64,000 nt of DNA from Actinomadura macra NBRC 14102. Its GTDB lineage: Bacteria; Actinomycetota; Actinomycetes; Streptosporangiales; Streptosporangiaceae. Location: assembly GCF_001552215.1 (NCBI RefSeq), contig NZ_BCQT01000023.1:1-64000 (forward strand), given 5' to 3'. The notes under the pieces were generated by a model that searched no databases, was not told where the DNA came from, and saw only the letters and a list, made by a program, of their open reading frames with translations. Each line of letters starts with the position of its first letter. Positions within the stretch are counted from its first letter, which is position 1. Made by a program: the position numbers and the translations under genes. Below, piece after piece: positions 1-7,339 of the stretch.

Positions 1-474
1 TTTGACATCGTCTCGAAGCTCGATCGGCAGGAGGTCGACAACGCGCTGAATCAGGCCGCCAAGGAGGTCGCGAACAGGTTCGACTTCCGGAACGTGGACG
101 CGGGGATCAAGTGGTCCGGGGAGACCATCGAGATCCAGGCGAACACCGAGGAGCGGGCGAACGCCGTGCTGGACGTGCTGAAGGACAAGCTCGTCAAGCG
201 AAGCATCTCGCTGAAGGCGATCGACCCCGGGGAGCCGAAGCTGTCGGGGAAGGTGTACAAGCTGAACGTCGGCCTCAAGGAGGGCATCGCCCAGGAGGAC
301 GCCAAGAAGATCGGCAAGATCATCCGGGATGAGGGGCCGAAGGGGATCAAGGCCCAGATCCAGGGGGACGAGCTGAGGGTCAGCTCGAAGAAGAAGGACG
401 ACCTCCAGCAGGTCATCAACCTGCTGAAGGGCAAGGACCTGGACGTGGCGCTCCAGTTCGTGAACTACCGGTAG
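1..474 (+). CDS. yajQ: YajQ family nucleotide-binding protein, 5' end cut by window
   Basis: The reading frame is open from base 1 and ends at TAG 472-474. It begins at the conserved FDIVSKLDRQEVDNAL segment, so only about four or five residues and the start codon are missing. The rest matches the YajQ/DUF520 family across its length, with the central SISLKAIDPGEPKLSGK region and the KIGKIIRDEGPKGIKAQIQG stretch. YajQ proteins are small cytoplasmic two-domain RNP-fold proteins that bind nucleic acid or, in some bacteria, cyclic di-GMP; the role in actinomycetes is not settled. Length of about 160 residues is usual for the family. Confidence 0.95.
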   Translation, partial: FDIVSKLDRQEVDNALNQAAKEVANRFDFRNVDAGIKWSGETIEIQANTEERANAVLDVLKDKLVKRSISLKAIDPGEPKLSGKVYKLNVGLKEGIAQEDAKKIGKIIRDEGPKGIKAQIQGDELRVSSKKKDDLQQVINLLKGKDLDVALQFVNYR

Positions 475-989
475 TAGTGCCGGGTGCCGGCGCTCTCACC
501 TGCGTCTGCACCCGGCCACCACCGCACGCGGCACCGGCCCGGGATCGCGTGCGGTGACCTCGCGGAGGCGGGCGAACGATCAGCGCAGCGACTGCGGAGG
601 AGATCGTCACCGCTTGGCCGGGGACGTGTGCTGCTCGGGGCGGTTGTGGTGGTGGGCCATCCGGCCTGCGGGATGCCCTCGGCCGCCTTTCGCTGCATGC
701 CGTCGTCGTGGGTGAGCTCGAAGCAGAGCGGGTTGATCCGCATGTCCTTGGTGGTGGTGATGTCTCCTTCTTCGCCTTGACCTCCGGACGTTTCCGGCGG
801 GTGGGGGCGATTGGGGTAGCGTGTCGGCTATGTCGAGCCCAGAGGCGTCCAGGGTGGGGCTTTCGGTCACCCCGTCAGCCCCTTGAACCAGTGAGGTCGT
901 AGCCCTGTTCCGCCGATGGCGGGATGTTCGGGTCGCTGGCCGCGGTGACGAGACGTTTTTCCGGTCTCTTCTCACCTCGGGGTCACTCG
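475..989. other. Gene-poor stretch, possible small gene fragment on minus strand
   Basis: No convincing full-length gene is seen in these 515 bases and no tRNA fold was recognised. On the minus strand a frame running from about 780 down to 650 reads DITTTKDMRINPLCFELTHD with GC-rich third positions, then loses that bias. It could be a small ORF starting at ATG 743 or a gene remnant. I could not match it to a family. Confidence 0.3.
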
Positions 990-2135
990 ATGCCTCTTTC
1001 TCTCTACCTGCTGGCCGTGGCGGTCTTCGCCATGGGCACCTCGGAGTTCATGCTCGCCGGCCTGCTGCCGGACATCGCCCTGGATCACGGGGTTTCCGTC
1101 GGGACGGCGGGTCTGCTCACTTCGGCGTTCGCGATCGGGATGGTCGCCGGGGCGCCGCTGATGGCGGGGGCGGCCCGCGGTTGGCCGCCGCGAGTCAGCC
1201 TGTTCGGGTTCGTCTGCCTGTTCCTCGCGGCGCATGTGCTCGGCGCCGTCACCGGGAGCTTCGCTGTTCTGTGCGTGACGCGGGTCGTCGCGGCGTTGGC
1301 GAACGCTGGGTTCTTGGCTGTCGCGCTCACGACCGCTGCGGGGCTGGTTCCGCCGGGCCGGAAGGGGCGCGCCCTGGCCGTGCTGCTGTCCGGCACGACC
1401 ATCGCCACTATCGCGGGGGTTCCCGGTGGCGCTCTGCTGGGGGCGTGGTTCGGCTGGCGCGCCACCTTCTGGGCGGTGGCCGTCCTGTGCCTGCCCTCGG
1501 CTTTCGGTGTGCTGAGGGCTGGCTCCGTACGTACGGGACGGTCTGACCTACGGGCCGAACTCGCCCAGCTTCGGCGGCCGCGCCTGGGGCTGGTGATGCT
1601 GTTGGGTGCGCTGGTGAACGCGGCGACGTTCGGCAGCTTCACCTTTCTCGCGCCTGTCGTGACCGATGTGGCGGGGTTGGGGACGCTGTCGGTATCCGTG
1701 GTGTTGGTGCTGTTCGGGCTCGGATCCTTCGTCGGCGTCACCGTTGCCGGGCGGTTGTCGGATCAGCGCCCTGGTCTCGTCGTTGCAACCGGGGGCCCGC
1801 TGTTGTTCCTCGGCTGGGTCGCCCTGGGCGTGTCTGCCGGTAGCCCGGGTGCTTTGCTCGTTCTGGCCTTCGTTCAGGGGGCGCTCTCGTTCGCGCTCGG
1901 GAGCACGCTCATCGCTCGCGTCCTGTACGAGGCCGCGGGAGCGCCGACCATGGCCGGCTCGTATGCGACCGCGGCGCTGAACGTCGGGGCCGCCGCGGGG
2001 CCGCTCATCGCCGCCACCACGCTGGACACCGGTCTCGCCGAACTCGGGCCCGTCTGGACGAGCGGTGTCCTCGTCGGGGTGGCGCTCGGGCTCGGTCTGG
2101 GCTTCAGGCGCGTGCTCGCGTGGCCGGGAATGTAG
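990..2135 (+). CDS. MFS drug exporter, chloramphenicol-resistance (Cml) type
   Basis: A 381-residue, 12-span major facilitator protein. ATG 990 is chosen because MPLSLYLLAVAVFAMGTSEF is the classic N-terminus of actinobacterial Cml/CmlR chloramphenicol exporters; the longer in-frame ATG at 924 adds a non-hydrophobic tail. Further family marks are RVVAALANAGFLAVALTTAA and LSGTTIATIAGVPGGALLG. Members expel chloramphenicol or related compounds by proton antiport across the cytoplasmic membrane. The gene stands alone and ends two bases from a strong hairpin. No Shine-Dalgarno sequence is obvious before 990. The substrate is inferred from family resemblance, since DHA1 exporters such as arabinose or multidrug transporters share much of this sequence. 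Confidence 0.85.
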   Translation: MPLSLYLLAVAVFAMGTSEFMLAGLLPDIALDHGVSVGTAGLLTSAFAIGMVAGAPLMAGAARGWPPRVSLFGFVCLFLAAHVLGAVTGSFAVLCVTRVVAALANAGFLAVALTTAAGLVPPGRKGRALAVLLSGTTIATIAGVPGGALLGAWFGWRATFWAVAVLCLPSAFGVLRAGSVRTGRSDLRAELAQLRRPRLGLVMLLGALVNAATFGSFTFLAPVVTDVAGLGTLSVSVVLVLFGLGSFVGVTVAGRLSDQRPGLVVATGGPLLFLGWVALGVSAGSPGALLVLAFVQGALSFALGSTLIARVLYEAAGAPTMAGSYATAALNVGAAAGPLIAATTLDTGLAELGPVWTSGVLVGVALGLGLGFRRVLAWPGM

Positions 2136-2180
2136 CGAGCGCGCCGACTTCTTCCCCCGCAGAAGTGGTCGGCGCGCTCG
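2136..2180. terminator. Strong hairpin between convergent genes
   Basis: A 12-bp stem CGAGCGCGCCGA (2136-2147) pairs with TCGGCGCGCTCG (2169-2180). It directly follows the stop codon of the exporter and faces the end of the XRE gene on the other strand, so it can serve both. There is no T-tract, as is usual for high-GC actinomycete terminators. Confidence 0.85.
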
Positions 2181-2220
2181 TAACTGTTATGACGCGGGGG
2201 TTGGCGAAATGGTTCGGAAA

Positions 2221-2493
2221 TCATCCGGCCAATTCGGGAGCGGGGTCGTCGAAGGCGTCCAGCGAGCGGGCGAGGGTCGTGAGGTCCAGGTCAAGGGCCT
2301 GCGCCAGGGAGGCGACGGTGTAGAACGCGGGGACGGCGATGGCCCCGCGCTCGATCTTCCTGAGGGTGTCGAGGGAGATGCCGGCCTCGCGAGCGACGTC
2401 GGCGGCGCTGCGGGGGCCGCGGGCGGCGCGGAGGATCTGGCCTAGGGCACGGCCCCGGTCTCGCTGCTCGTCGGTGAGCGGTGTACGAACCAT
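2221..2493 (-). CDS. XRE-family helix-turn-helix regulator
   Basis: A 90-residue protein that is little more than a Cro/C1-type DNA-binding domain. The helix-turn-helix covers about residues 29-60, with DVAREAGISLDTLRKIERGA as the turn and recognition helix. Translation starts at ATG 2491-2493. A TAGAAT hexamer on the minus strand (2505-2500) lies 6 bases before this ATG, the spacing of a leaderless transcript. It is divergent from the methionine aminopeptidase gene, and a palindrome in the 35-base gap covers both promoter regions, so it probably regulates itself and that neighbour. No ligand domain is present. Confidence 0.85.
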   Translation of the reverse strand: MVRTPLTDEQRDRGRALGQILRAARGPRSAADVAREAGISLDTLRKIERGAIAVPAFYTVASLAQALDLDLTTLARSLDAFDDPAPELAG

Positions 2494-2528
2494 GGGGGCA
2501 TTCTAATACTGGTATTATAATATTCTCC
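2494..2528. promoter_or_regulatory. Divergent leaderless promoters with overlapping palindromic operator
   Basis: The gap holds the palindrome TAATAC-TG-GTATTA (2504-2517). On the plus strand TATAAT (2516-2521) ends 7 bases before the aminopeptidase ATG; on the minus strand TAGAAT (2505-2500) ends 6 bases before the regulator ATG. Both fit -10 boxes of leaderless transcripts, and both overlap the palindrome. Binding there would shut both promoters. The -10 and operator roles are inferred from position. Confidence 0.65.
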
Positions 2529-3296
2529 ATGGTGACCTACCGAAGCCCACGGGAGTGGGAGCGCATGCGCGAGGCGGGACGGATCGTGGCCCGCCTCCTG
2601 GCGGACGTACGGGACGCGGCGGAGCCCGGTGTGCCGCTGGCCGAGCTGGACGCCGTGGCCGCACGGATCTTGAAGGAGTGCGGGGCGACGTCGCCGTTCC
2701 TGCACTACAAGCCTGGTTGGGCGCCCGGGCCGTATCCGGGGAACATCTGCGTCTCGGTGAACGAGGTGGTGGTGCACGGCATCCCGGACGGGCGGACGCT
2801 GACGGACGGGGATCTCGTCTCGCTCGACTGCGGTGCGCAGATCGGCGGTTACTGCGGGGACGCGGCGGTGTCGTTCATGGTCGGGACGGCCGACGCGGCG
2901 GGCCTGCGGTTGATCGAGACGACGCGGGCGGCGCTGGAGAACGCCATCGGTGCGGCGGTGCCCGGGAACCGGCTGGGCGACGTCGCGGCGGCGGTGGAGC
3001 GGACGGCGCGGGAAGCCGGGTACGGGATCGCCGACGGGTCCGGGGGGCATGGGATCGGGACGGAGATGCACGAGGATCCGGCGGTCCCGAACACGGGCCG
3101 GGCCGGGCGCGGGATGCGGTTGCGGGCCGGGCTGACGATCGCGATCGAGCCGCTGGTCACCGAGGGCGGGCGGGACGGGACGCGTTACCTGGAGGACGGG
3201 TGGTCCGTCGCCACGGCGGACGGGTCGCGGGCGGCGCATTTCGAGCATTCGATCGCGATCACCGAGGACGGCCCGCTGATCCTGACCGCTCCCTGA
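2529..3296 (+). CDS. map: Type I methionine aminopeptidase
   Basis: A 255-residue cytoplasmic metalloprotease that removes N-terminal Met from new proteins. The five metal ligands of the family are all visible: D100 (LDCG), D111 (CGDAAV), H174 (GGHGIG), E207 (IEPLV) and E239 (FEHS), each three residues on from the E. coli numbering. ATG 2529 is preferred over GTG 2481 because it gives the standard MVTYRSPREWERMREAG start and sits just after a good -10 box. There is no N-terminal zinc-finger extension. It is divergent from, and probably controlled by, the small XRE regulator, which is unusual for an otherwise housekeeping enzyme. Actinomycetes usually carry more than one map, so this may be an accessory copy. 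Confidence 0.93.
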   Translation: MVTYRSPREWERMREAGRIVARLLADVRDAAEPGVPLAELDAVAARILKECGATSPFLHYKPGWAPGPYPGNICVSVNEVVVHGIPDGRTLTDGDLVSLDCGAQIGGYCGDAAVSFMVGTADAAGLRLIETTRAALENAIGAAVPGNRLGDVAAAVERTAREAGYGIADGSGGHGIGTEMHEDPAVPNTGRAGRGMRLRAGLTIAIEPLVTEGGRDGTRYLEDGWSVATADGSRAAHFEHSIAITEDGPLILTAP

Positions 3297-3315
3297 CCGC
3301 CGGCGCCGGGCGGCC

Positions 3316-4170
3316 CTAGCGGGGGCCCGCCATGCGTTCCAGGCGGGCGATGCGGTCGGCCGTGGAGGGGTGTGTGGAGAACAGCCGGCCGATGCCGGCG
3401 CCCGAGAACGGGTTGGCGATCATCAGGGCGCTGGTGGTGGCGAGTTCGGGGTCCTGGGGCAGCGGCATCGCCCGGGTGCCCGCGTCGATCTTGCGGAGGG
3501 CGGCGGCGAGGGCGAGGGGGTCGCCGGTGAGCCGGGCGCCGGCGGCGTCCGCGGCGTACTCGCGGGTGCGGCTGATGGCCATCTGGACGACGGCGGCGGC
3601 GACCGGCCCGAGGACGAGCATCATGAGGGCGCCGAGGATGCCGGGGCCGTCGTCGTCCTCGGCGCGGCCGATCGGCAGGAAGATCGCCAGGTGCGACAGG
3701 TAGGTGATCACGGTGGCGATGGCGGCGGCGACGGAGGAGATGAGGATGTCGCGGTTGTAGACGTGGGAGAGTTCGTGGCCGAGGACGGCGCGCAGCTCCC
3801 GCTCGTCCAGCGTCTGCAGGATGCCGCGGGTGCAGCAGACGGCGGCGTTGCGCGGGTTGCGTCCGGTGGCGAAGGCGTTGGGCTGGCGGGTCTCGGAGAC
3901 GTAGAGGCGCGGCATGGGCTGACGCGCGGACGTCGACAGCTCGCGGACGAGCCGGTAGAGCACCGGCGCCTCGACCTCGCCGACCGGGTGGGCGCGCATC
4001 GAACGCAGCGCGATCCGGTCGCTGAACGCGAAGGCGATGCCGTTGGTGCCGAGTGCGATGACCAGGGCGATCGCGAGGCCGGCGGTACCGCCGAAGGCCC
4101 AGCCGATCGCGAGCATCAATGCCGACAGCGCAGCGATCAGTGCCGCGGTCTTGACGCCGTTGAACTGCAC
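3316..4170 (-). CDS. htpX: Membrane zinc metalloprotease HtpX
   Basis: A 284-residue M48 protease. Two hydrophobic spans occupy about residues 8-50, and the zinc site HELSH is at 132-136 with the third ligand in REYAADAAG (E204). Two further hydrophobic stretches follow the active site, the usual HtpX layout. HtpX degrades misfolded membrane proteins from the cytoplasmic side. It ends 19 bases from the stop of the convergent map gene. Upstream lies a spaced inverted repeat (4227-4278) that might be a regulatory site. Confidence 0.93.
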   Translation of the reverse strand: MQFNGVKTAALIAALSALMLAIGWAFGGTAGLAIALVIALGTNGIAFAFSDRIALRSMRAHPVGEVEAPVLYRLVRELSTSARQPMPRLYVSETRQPNAFATGRNPRNAAVCCTRGILQTLDERELRAVLGHELSHVYNRDILISSVAAAIATVITYLSHLAIFLPIGRAEDDDGPGILGALMMLVLGPVAAAVVQMAISRTREYAADAAGARLTGDPLALAAALRKIDAGTRAMPLPQDPELATTSALMIANPFSGAGIGRLFSTHPSTADRIARLERMAGPR

Positions 4171-4226
4171 TTTCGTGTGCCTCCCCGTCGACTTCCGGCC
4201 ATGAACATCAACGGTTTGACCTGCCT

Positions 4227-4278
4227 AAACGTTCCCGGTTCCGGTGGCCGAAAGGGCCTCGCGCGGATTGGAACGTTT
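4227..4278. promoter_or_regulatory. Spaced inverted repeat upstream of htpX
   Basis: The 9-base arms AAACGTTCC (4227-4235) and GGAACGTTT (4270-4278) are exact complements 34 bases apart. Each contains AACGTT, itself palindromic. They lie 57-108 bases before the htpX start and just beyond the nuoN stop at 4308. They could be paired operators for a stress regulator or part of the nuo operon end. No regulator was identified. Confidence 0.4.
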
Positions 4279-4307
4279 CCACTGCGGAGGCTTCGCCGAC
4301 GTGGCGG

Positions 4308-5825
4308 TCAGGTGACCTGGGTGACCGTTTGCAGGACGATCTGGGGCGCCACCGACAGGACGGCGGCCCCGGCGACGGTCGCGGTGATGGCGGCGCGGAC
4401 GGGCAGCCCCGGCGCGGCGTCGTAGCCGGCGACGGCACCGGCACCGGCACCGGCGCCGAGCCCGGCCGGGGCGGCGAACAGCCGCGCGGCCCAGGCCAGG
4501 TAGTAGTAGAGGCCGATGACGGTGTTGACGGCCATCACGACGGCCAGCCAGGTGACGCCGCCGGCGACGGTCGCGCGGAACACGACGACCTTGGCGAACA
4601 GGCCCATGACGCCGGGCGGCAGGCCGGCGAGGCAGATCAGGAAGAACGCGAGGGCGGCGGCGACGGCGGGGCTGGTGCGGGCGAGGCCGCGGAAGTCGTC
4701 CAGGGTGTCGAAGGGCGTGCGGCGCTCGCCGGTGCGCCGGCGGAAACCGATCACGACGGCGAACGCGCCGAGGTTCATGACGGCGTAGAGCGCGACGTAG
4801 GCGGTGGTGGCGGCGACGGCTTCGGGCAGGCGGTGGGTGCCGACCGACAGGGGCGCGAGCATGTACCCCGACTGGGCGACCGACGACCAGGCGAGGAGGC
4901 GGATGGCGGTGCGCTGCCGGAGCGCGAGGAGGTTGCCGAGCGTCATCGTGATCGCGGCGAGGACGGCGACCAGCGGCCCCCACACGTGCGCGTACGCGGG
5001 GAAGCCGAGGGCCAGCACGATCGCGAGCCCGGCGAATCCGGCGGCCTTGGAGACCACGGACAGGAACGCGGCGACCGGCAGCGGCGCGCCCTGGTAGACG
5101 TCCGGGGCCCAGAAGTGGAACGGGACGGCGGCGACCTTGAACGCGAACCCGGCGAGGACGAGGACGACGCCGACGGCGGCGACCGGGTCGAGGTCGGCGG
5201 GCAGTCGCTCCAGGGCGGGGGCGATCCGGTCCAGGTGCATGGCGCCGGTCGCGCCGTACACCAGGCTGATGCCGAACAGCATGATCGCGGCGGAGACGAC
5301 GGAGACGAGGAACAGCTTCAGCGCCGCCTCGGAGGCGCGCCCGTCGTAGCGGCGGAGCCCGGCGAGCGCGAACACCGGCAGCGACAGCGTCTCCAGCGCG
5401 ACGACGAGCAGGACAAGGTCGCGGGCGGCGACGAGGGACAGCGCGCCGACCACGGCGGCGAGCAGCAGGAAGTGGTACTCCCCCACCGGGATCTCCGAGT
5501 CGGTGATCTCCTGGAGGGACAGCAGGACGACGACCACGGCGGCGGCGAGGACGATGCCCTGGAACAGCAGGGTGAAGTCGTCGGCGACGTAGGAGCAGGA
5601 GCGGGGGCCGCCGGCGCGCAGTCCGTCCGGCAGGCAGAAGGTGGCACGCCGGTCGCCGGCGGCGAGGGCGAGGACGGCGAGCAACGCGACCGCGAGGGAC
5701 CCGCCGCTGACCAGGCCGAGGACGCGGCGCGGCACGTCGAAGGCGTCGGCGAGCAGCAGCCCGATCGCGGCGACGGCGAGGATCAGCGGCGGCGCTATCG
5801 CCGCGTAGTCGATGCCCTGGATCAT
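4308..5825 (-). CDS. nuoN2: NADH-quinone oxidoreductase subunit N, second complex I set
   Basis: A 505-residue antiporter-like proton-channel subunit with about 14 membrane spans. The Mrp/NuoN core is clear: LALRQRTAIRLLAWSSVAQS (Lys loop and broken helix) and FKVAAVPFHFWAPDVYQGA. ATG 5825 shares its A with the TGA of nuoM, giving a tight TGATG overlap. It is the last gene of the partial nuo cluster. An Ala/Gly-rich tail region (LGAGAGAGAVAG) interrupts the C-terminal part. It differs markedly from the nuoN at 50725-52320, so the two clusters are distant paralogues, not a recent duplication. Confidence 0.94.
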   Translation of the reverse strand: MIQGIDYAAIAPPLILAVAAIGLLLADAFDVPRRVLGLVSGGSLAVALLAVLALAAGDRRATFCLPDGLRAGGPRSCSYVADDFTLLFQGIVLAAAVVVVLLSLQEITDSEIPVGEYHFLLLAAVVGALSLVAARDLVLLVVALETLSLPVFALAGLRRYDGRASEAALKLFLVSVVSAAIMLFGISLVYGATGAMHLDRIAPALERLPADLDPVAAVGVVLVLAGFAFKVAAVPFHFWAPDVYQGAPLPVAAFLSVVSKAAGFAGLAIVLALGFPAYAHVWGPLVAVLAAITMTLGNLLALRQRTAIRLLAWSSVAQSGYMLAPLSVGTHRLPEAVAATTAYVALYAVMNLGAFAVVIGFRRRTGERRTPFDTLDDFRGLARTSPAVAAALAFFLICLAGLPPGVMGLFAKVVVFRATVAGGVTWLAVVMAVNTVIGLYYYLAWAARLFAAPAGLGAGAGAGAVAGYDAAPGLPVRAAITATVAGAAVLSVAPQIVLQTVTQVT

Positions 5826-7339
5826 CAGCCGCCTCCGAACAGCGCGCGGACGGGTCCGGTCGTCACGTCCAGCAGGGTCTTCGGCCACAGCCCGACGAGC
5901 AGCGTCAGCGCGATCAGCGGCACCCAGGCGGCGTACTCCTGCACGGACACGGCACGCCCGGCGATCTCGCCGCGCGAGGCGGTGAGGCCGTCGGACGGGC
6001 CGTGGGTGAGCTTGGCGAGCATCCGCAGGAAGTACGCGGCGGTCAGCACCGCGCCGAGCGCGGCGACGGCCATGAACGTCACGAACGTCTCCCGGGGCAG
6101 GTCGGCGTGCGGACGGTACGCGCCGAGCAGTGCGAGCATCTCGCCCCAGAACCCGGCGAGCCCCGGCAGCCCGAGGGACGCGACGGAGGCGAACGTCAGG
6201 ATCGAGGCGAGCCGCGGGGAGGTGCCGAGCAGCCCGCCGCCGAGCTCGTTCAGATCGGAGGTCCCCCAGCGTTCCTTGACCGCTCCGGCCAGGAAGAACA
6301 GCAGGCTGGTGATGAGGCCGTGCGCGACGTTGCCGAACAGCGCGGCGTTGATCCCGACGGGGGTGAGGGTGGCGATGCCGAGCAGCACGAACCCCATGTG
6401 CCCCACGGACGAGTAGGCGATCATGCGTTTGAGGTCGCGCTGGGCCAGGCAGGCGAGCGCGCCGTACACGATGCCGATCACGGCGAGGAGCCCGAGCCAG
6501 GGCGCCCACACCTGCGCGCCGTGCGGTGCGAGCGGCAGCGCGACGCGGACGAGCCCGTAGGTGCCCATCTTCAGCAGGACGCCGGCGAGCAGCACCGACC
6601 CGACGGTCGGCGCCTCGGTGTGCGCGTCCGGCAGCCAGGTGTGCAGCGGCCACATCGGCGCCTTGACCGCGAACCCGAGCCCCATCAGGGCGAACGCGGT
6701 GATCTGGACGCCGTGGGAGAGCCCGTCGCCGTGCCGCGCGGCGAGCACGGTCATGTCGAGCGTGCCGGCCTTCACCGCGATGAGCAGCATCCCGGCGAGC
6801 AGGAGCCCCGAGCCGAGCAGCGTGTAGAGGATGAACTTGTCGGCGGCGGCACGGCGCGCCGTGCCGCCCCACATCATGATCACCACGTACATGGGGATCA
6901 GGACGACCTCGAAGAACACGAAGAACAGCACGAGGTCGAGGGCGACGAACGTGCCGAGCAGCCCGATTTCCAGGACGAGCAGCAGCGCGGTGAGCAGCCG
7001 GATCCGCCCGCCCTTCGGCGGGTGCCGGAGCGTGTAGAGGAAGCAGAGGAACGTCAGTAGCGCCGTCAGCACGACCAGCGGCAGCGAGATCCCGTCCACG
7101 CCCAGATGGAAGCGGAGCCCGATCGCGGGCGCCCACGACCAGTTCACCTCCAGCTGCATCCCGGACGTGTCGTCGAAGTCGAAGGCGGTCATCGCCGACA
7201 CCGCGACCAGCAGCGTCGCGCCGGACACCGCCGTCCCGAAGAACCGGACGGCGAGGTCCGTGCGCAGGAACCGGTTCGCCGGGACGAGCATCGCCAGCGC
7301 CCCGAAGAGCGGGATCGCCATCATCAACAGGAAGATCAT
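5825..7339 (-). CDS. nuoM2: NADH-quinone oxidoreductase subunit M, second complex I set
   Basis: A 504-residue antiporter-like membrane subunit. Typical motifs are the glutamate of FFEVVLIPMYVVIMMWGG, the lysine in GFAVKAPMWPLHTWLPDAH, and LKRMIAYSSVGHMGFVLLGI. These carry the charged axis for proton transfer in complex I. ATG 7339 overlaps the nuoL stop (ATGA), and its own TGA overlaps the nuoN start, so it is translationally coupled on both sides. All expected charged residues are present and nothing suggests decay. Confidence 0.95.
   Translation of the reverse strand: MIFLLMMAIPLFGALAMLVPANRFLRTDLAVRFFGTAVSGATLLVAVSAMTAFDFDDTSGMQLEVNWSWAPAIGLRFHLGVDGISLPLVVLTALLTFLCFLYTLRHPPKGGRIRLLTALLLVLEIGLLGTFVALDLVLFFVFFEVVLIPMYVVIMMWGGTARRAAADKFILYTLLGSGLLLAGMLLIAVKAGTLDMTVLAARHGDGLSHGVQITAFALMGLGFAVKAPMWPLHTWLPDAHTEAPTVGSVLLAGVLLKMGTYGLVRVALPLAPHGAQVWAPWLGLLAVIGIVYGALACLAQRDLKRMIAYSSVGHMGFVLLGIATLTPVGINAALFGNVAHGLITSLLFFLAGAVKERWGTSDLNELGGGLLGTSPRLASILTFASVASLGLPGLAGFWGEMLALLGAYRPHADLPRETFVTFMAVAALGAVLTAAYFLRMLAKLTHGPSDGLTASRGEIAGRAVSVQEYAAWVPLIALTLLVGLWPKTLLDVTTGPVRALFGGG

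Noticed and set aside
4329..6416. Long plus-strand ORF of 695 residues opposite nuoN2/nuoM2
   Set aside because: It is a GC-rich antisense shadow: low-complexity Gly/Asp/Glu/Arg text with no domain, opposite clearly conserved genes. The same holds for 23415-25310 (+), 50707-52572 (+), 52371-53963 (+), 54284-55885 (+) and 59137-61758 (+).
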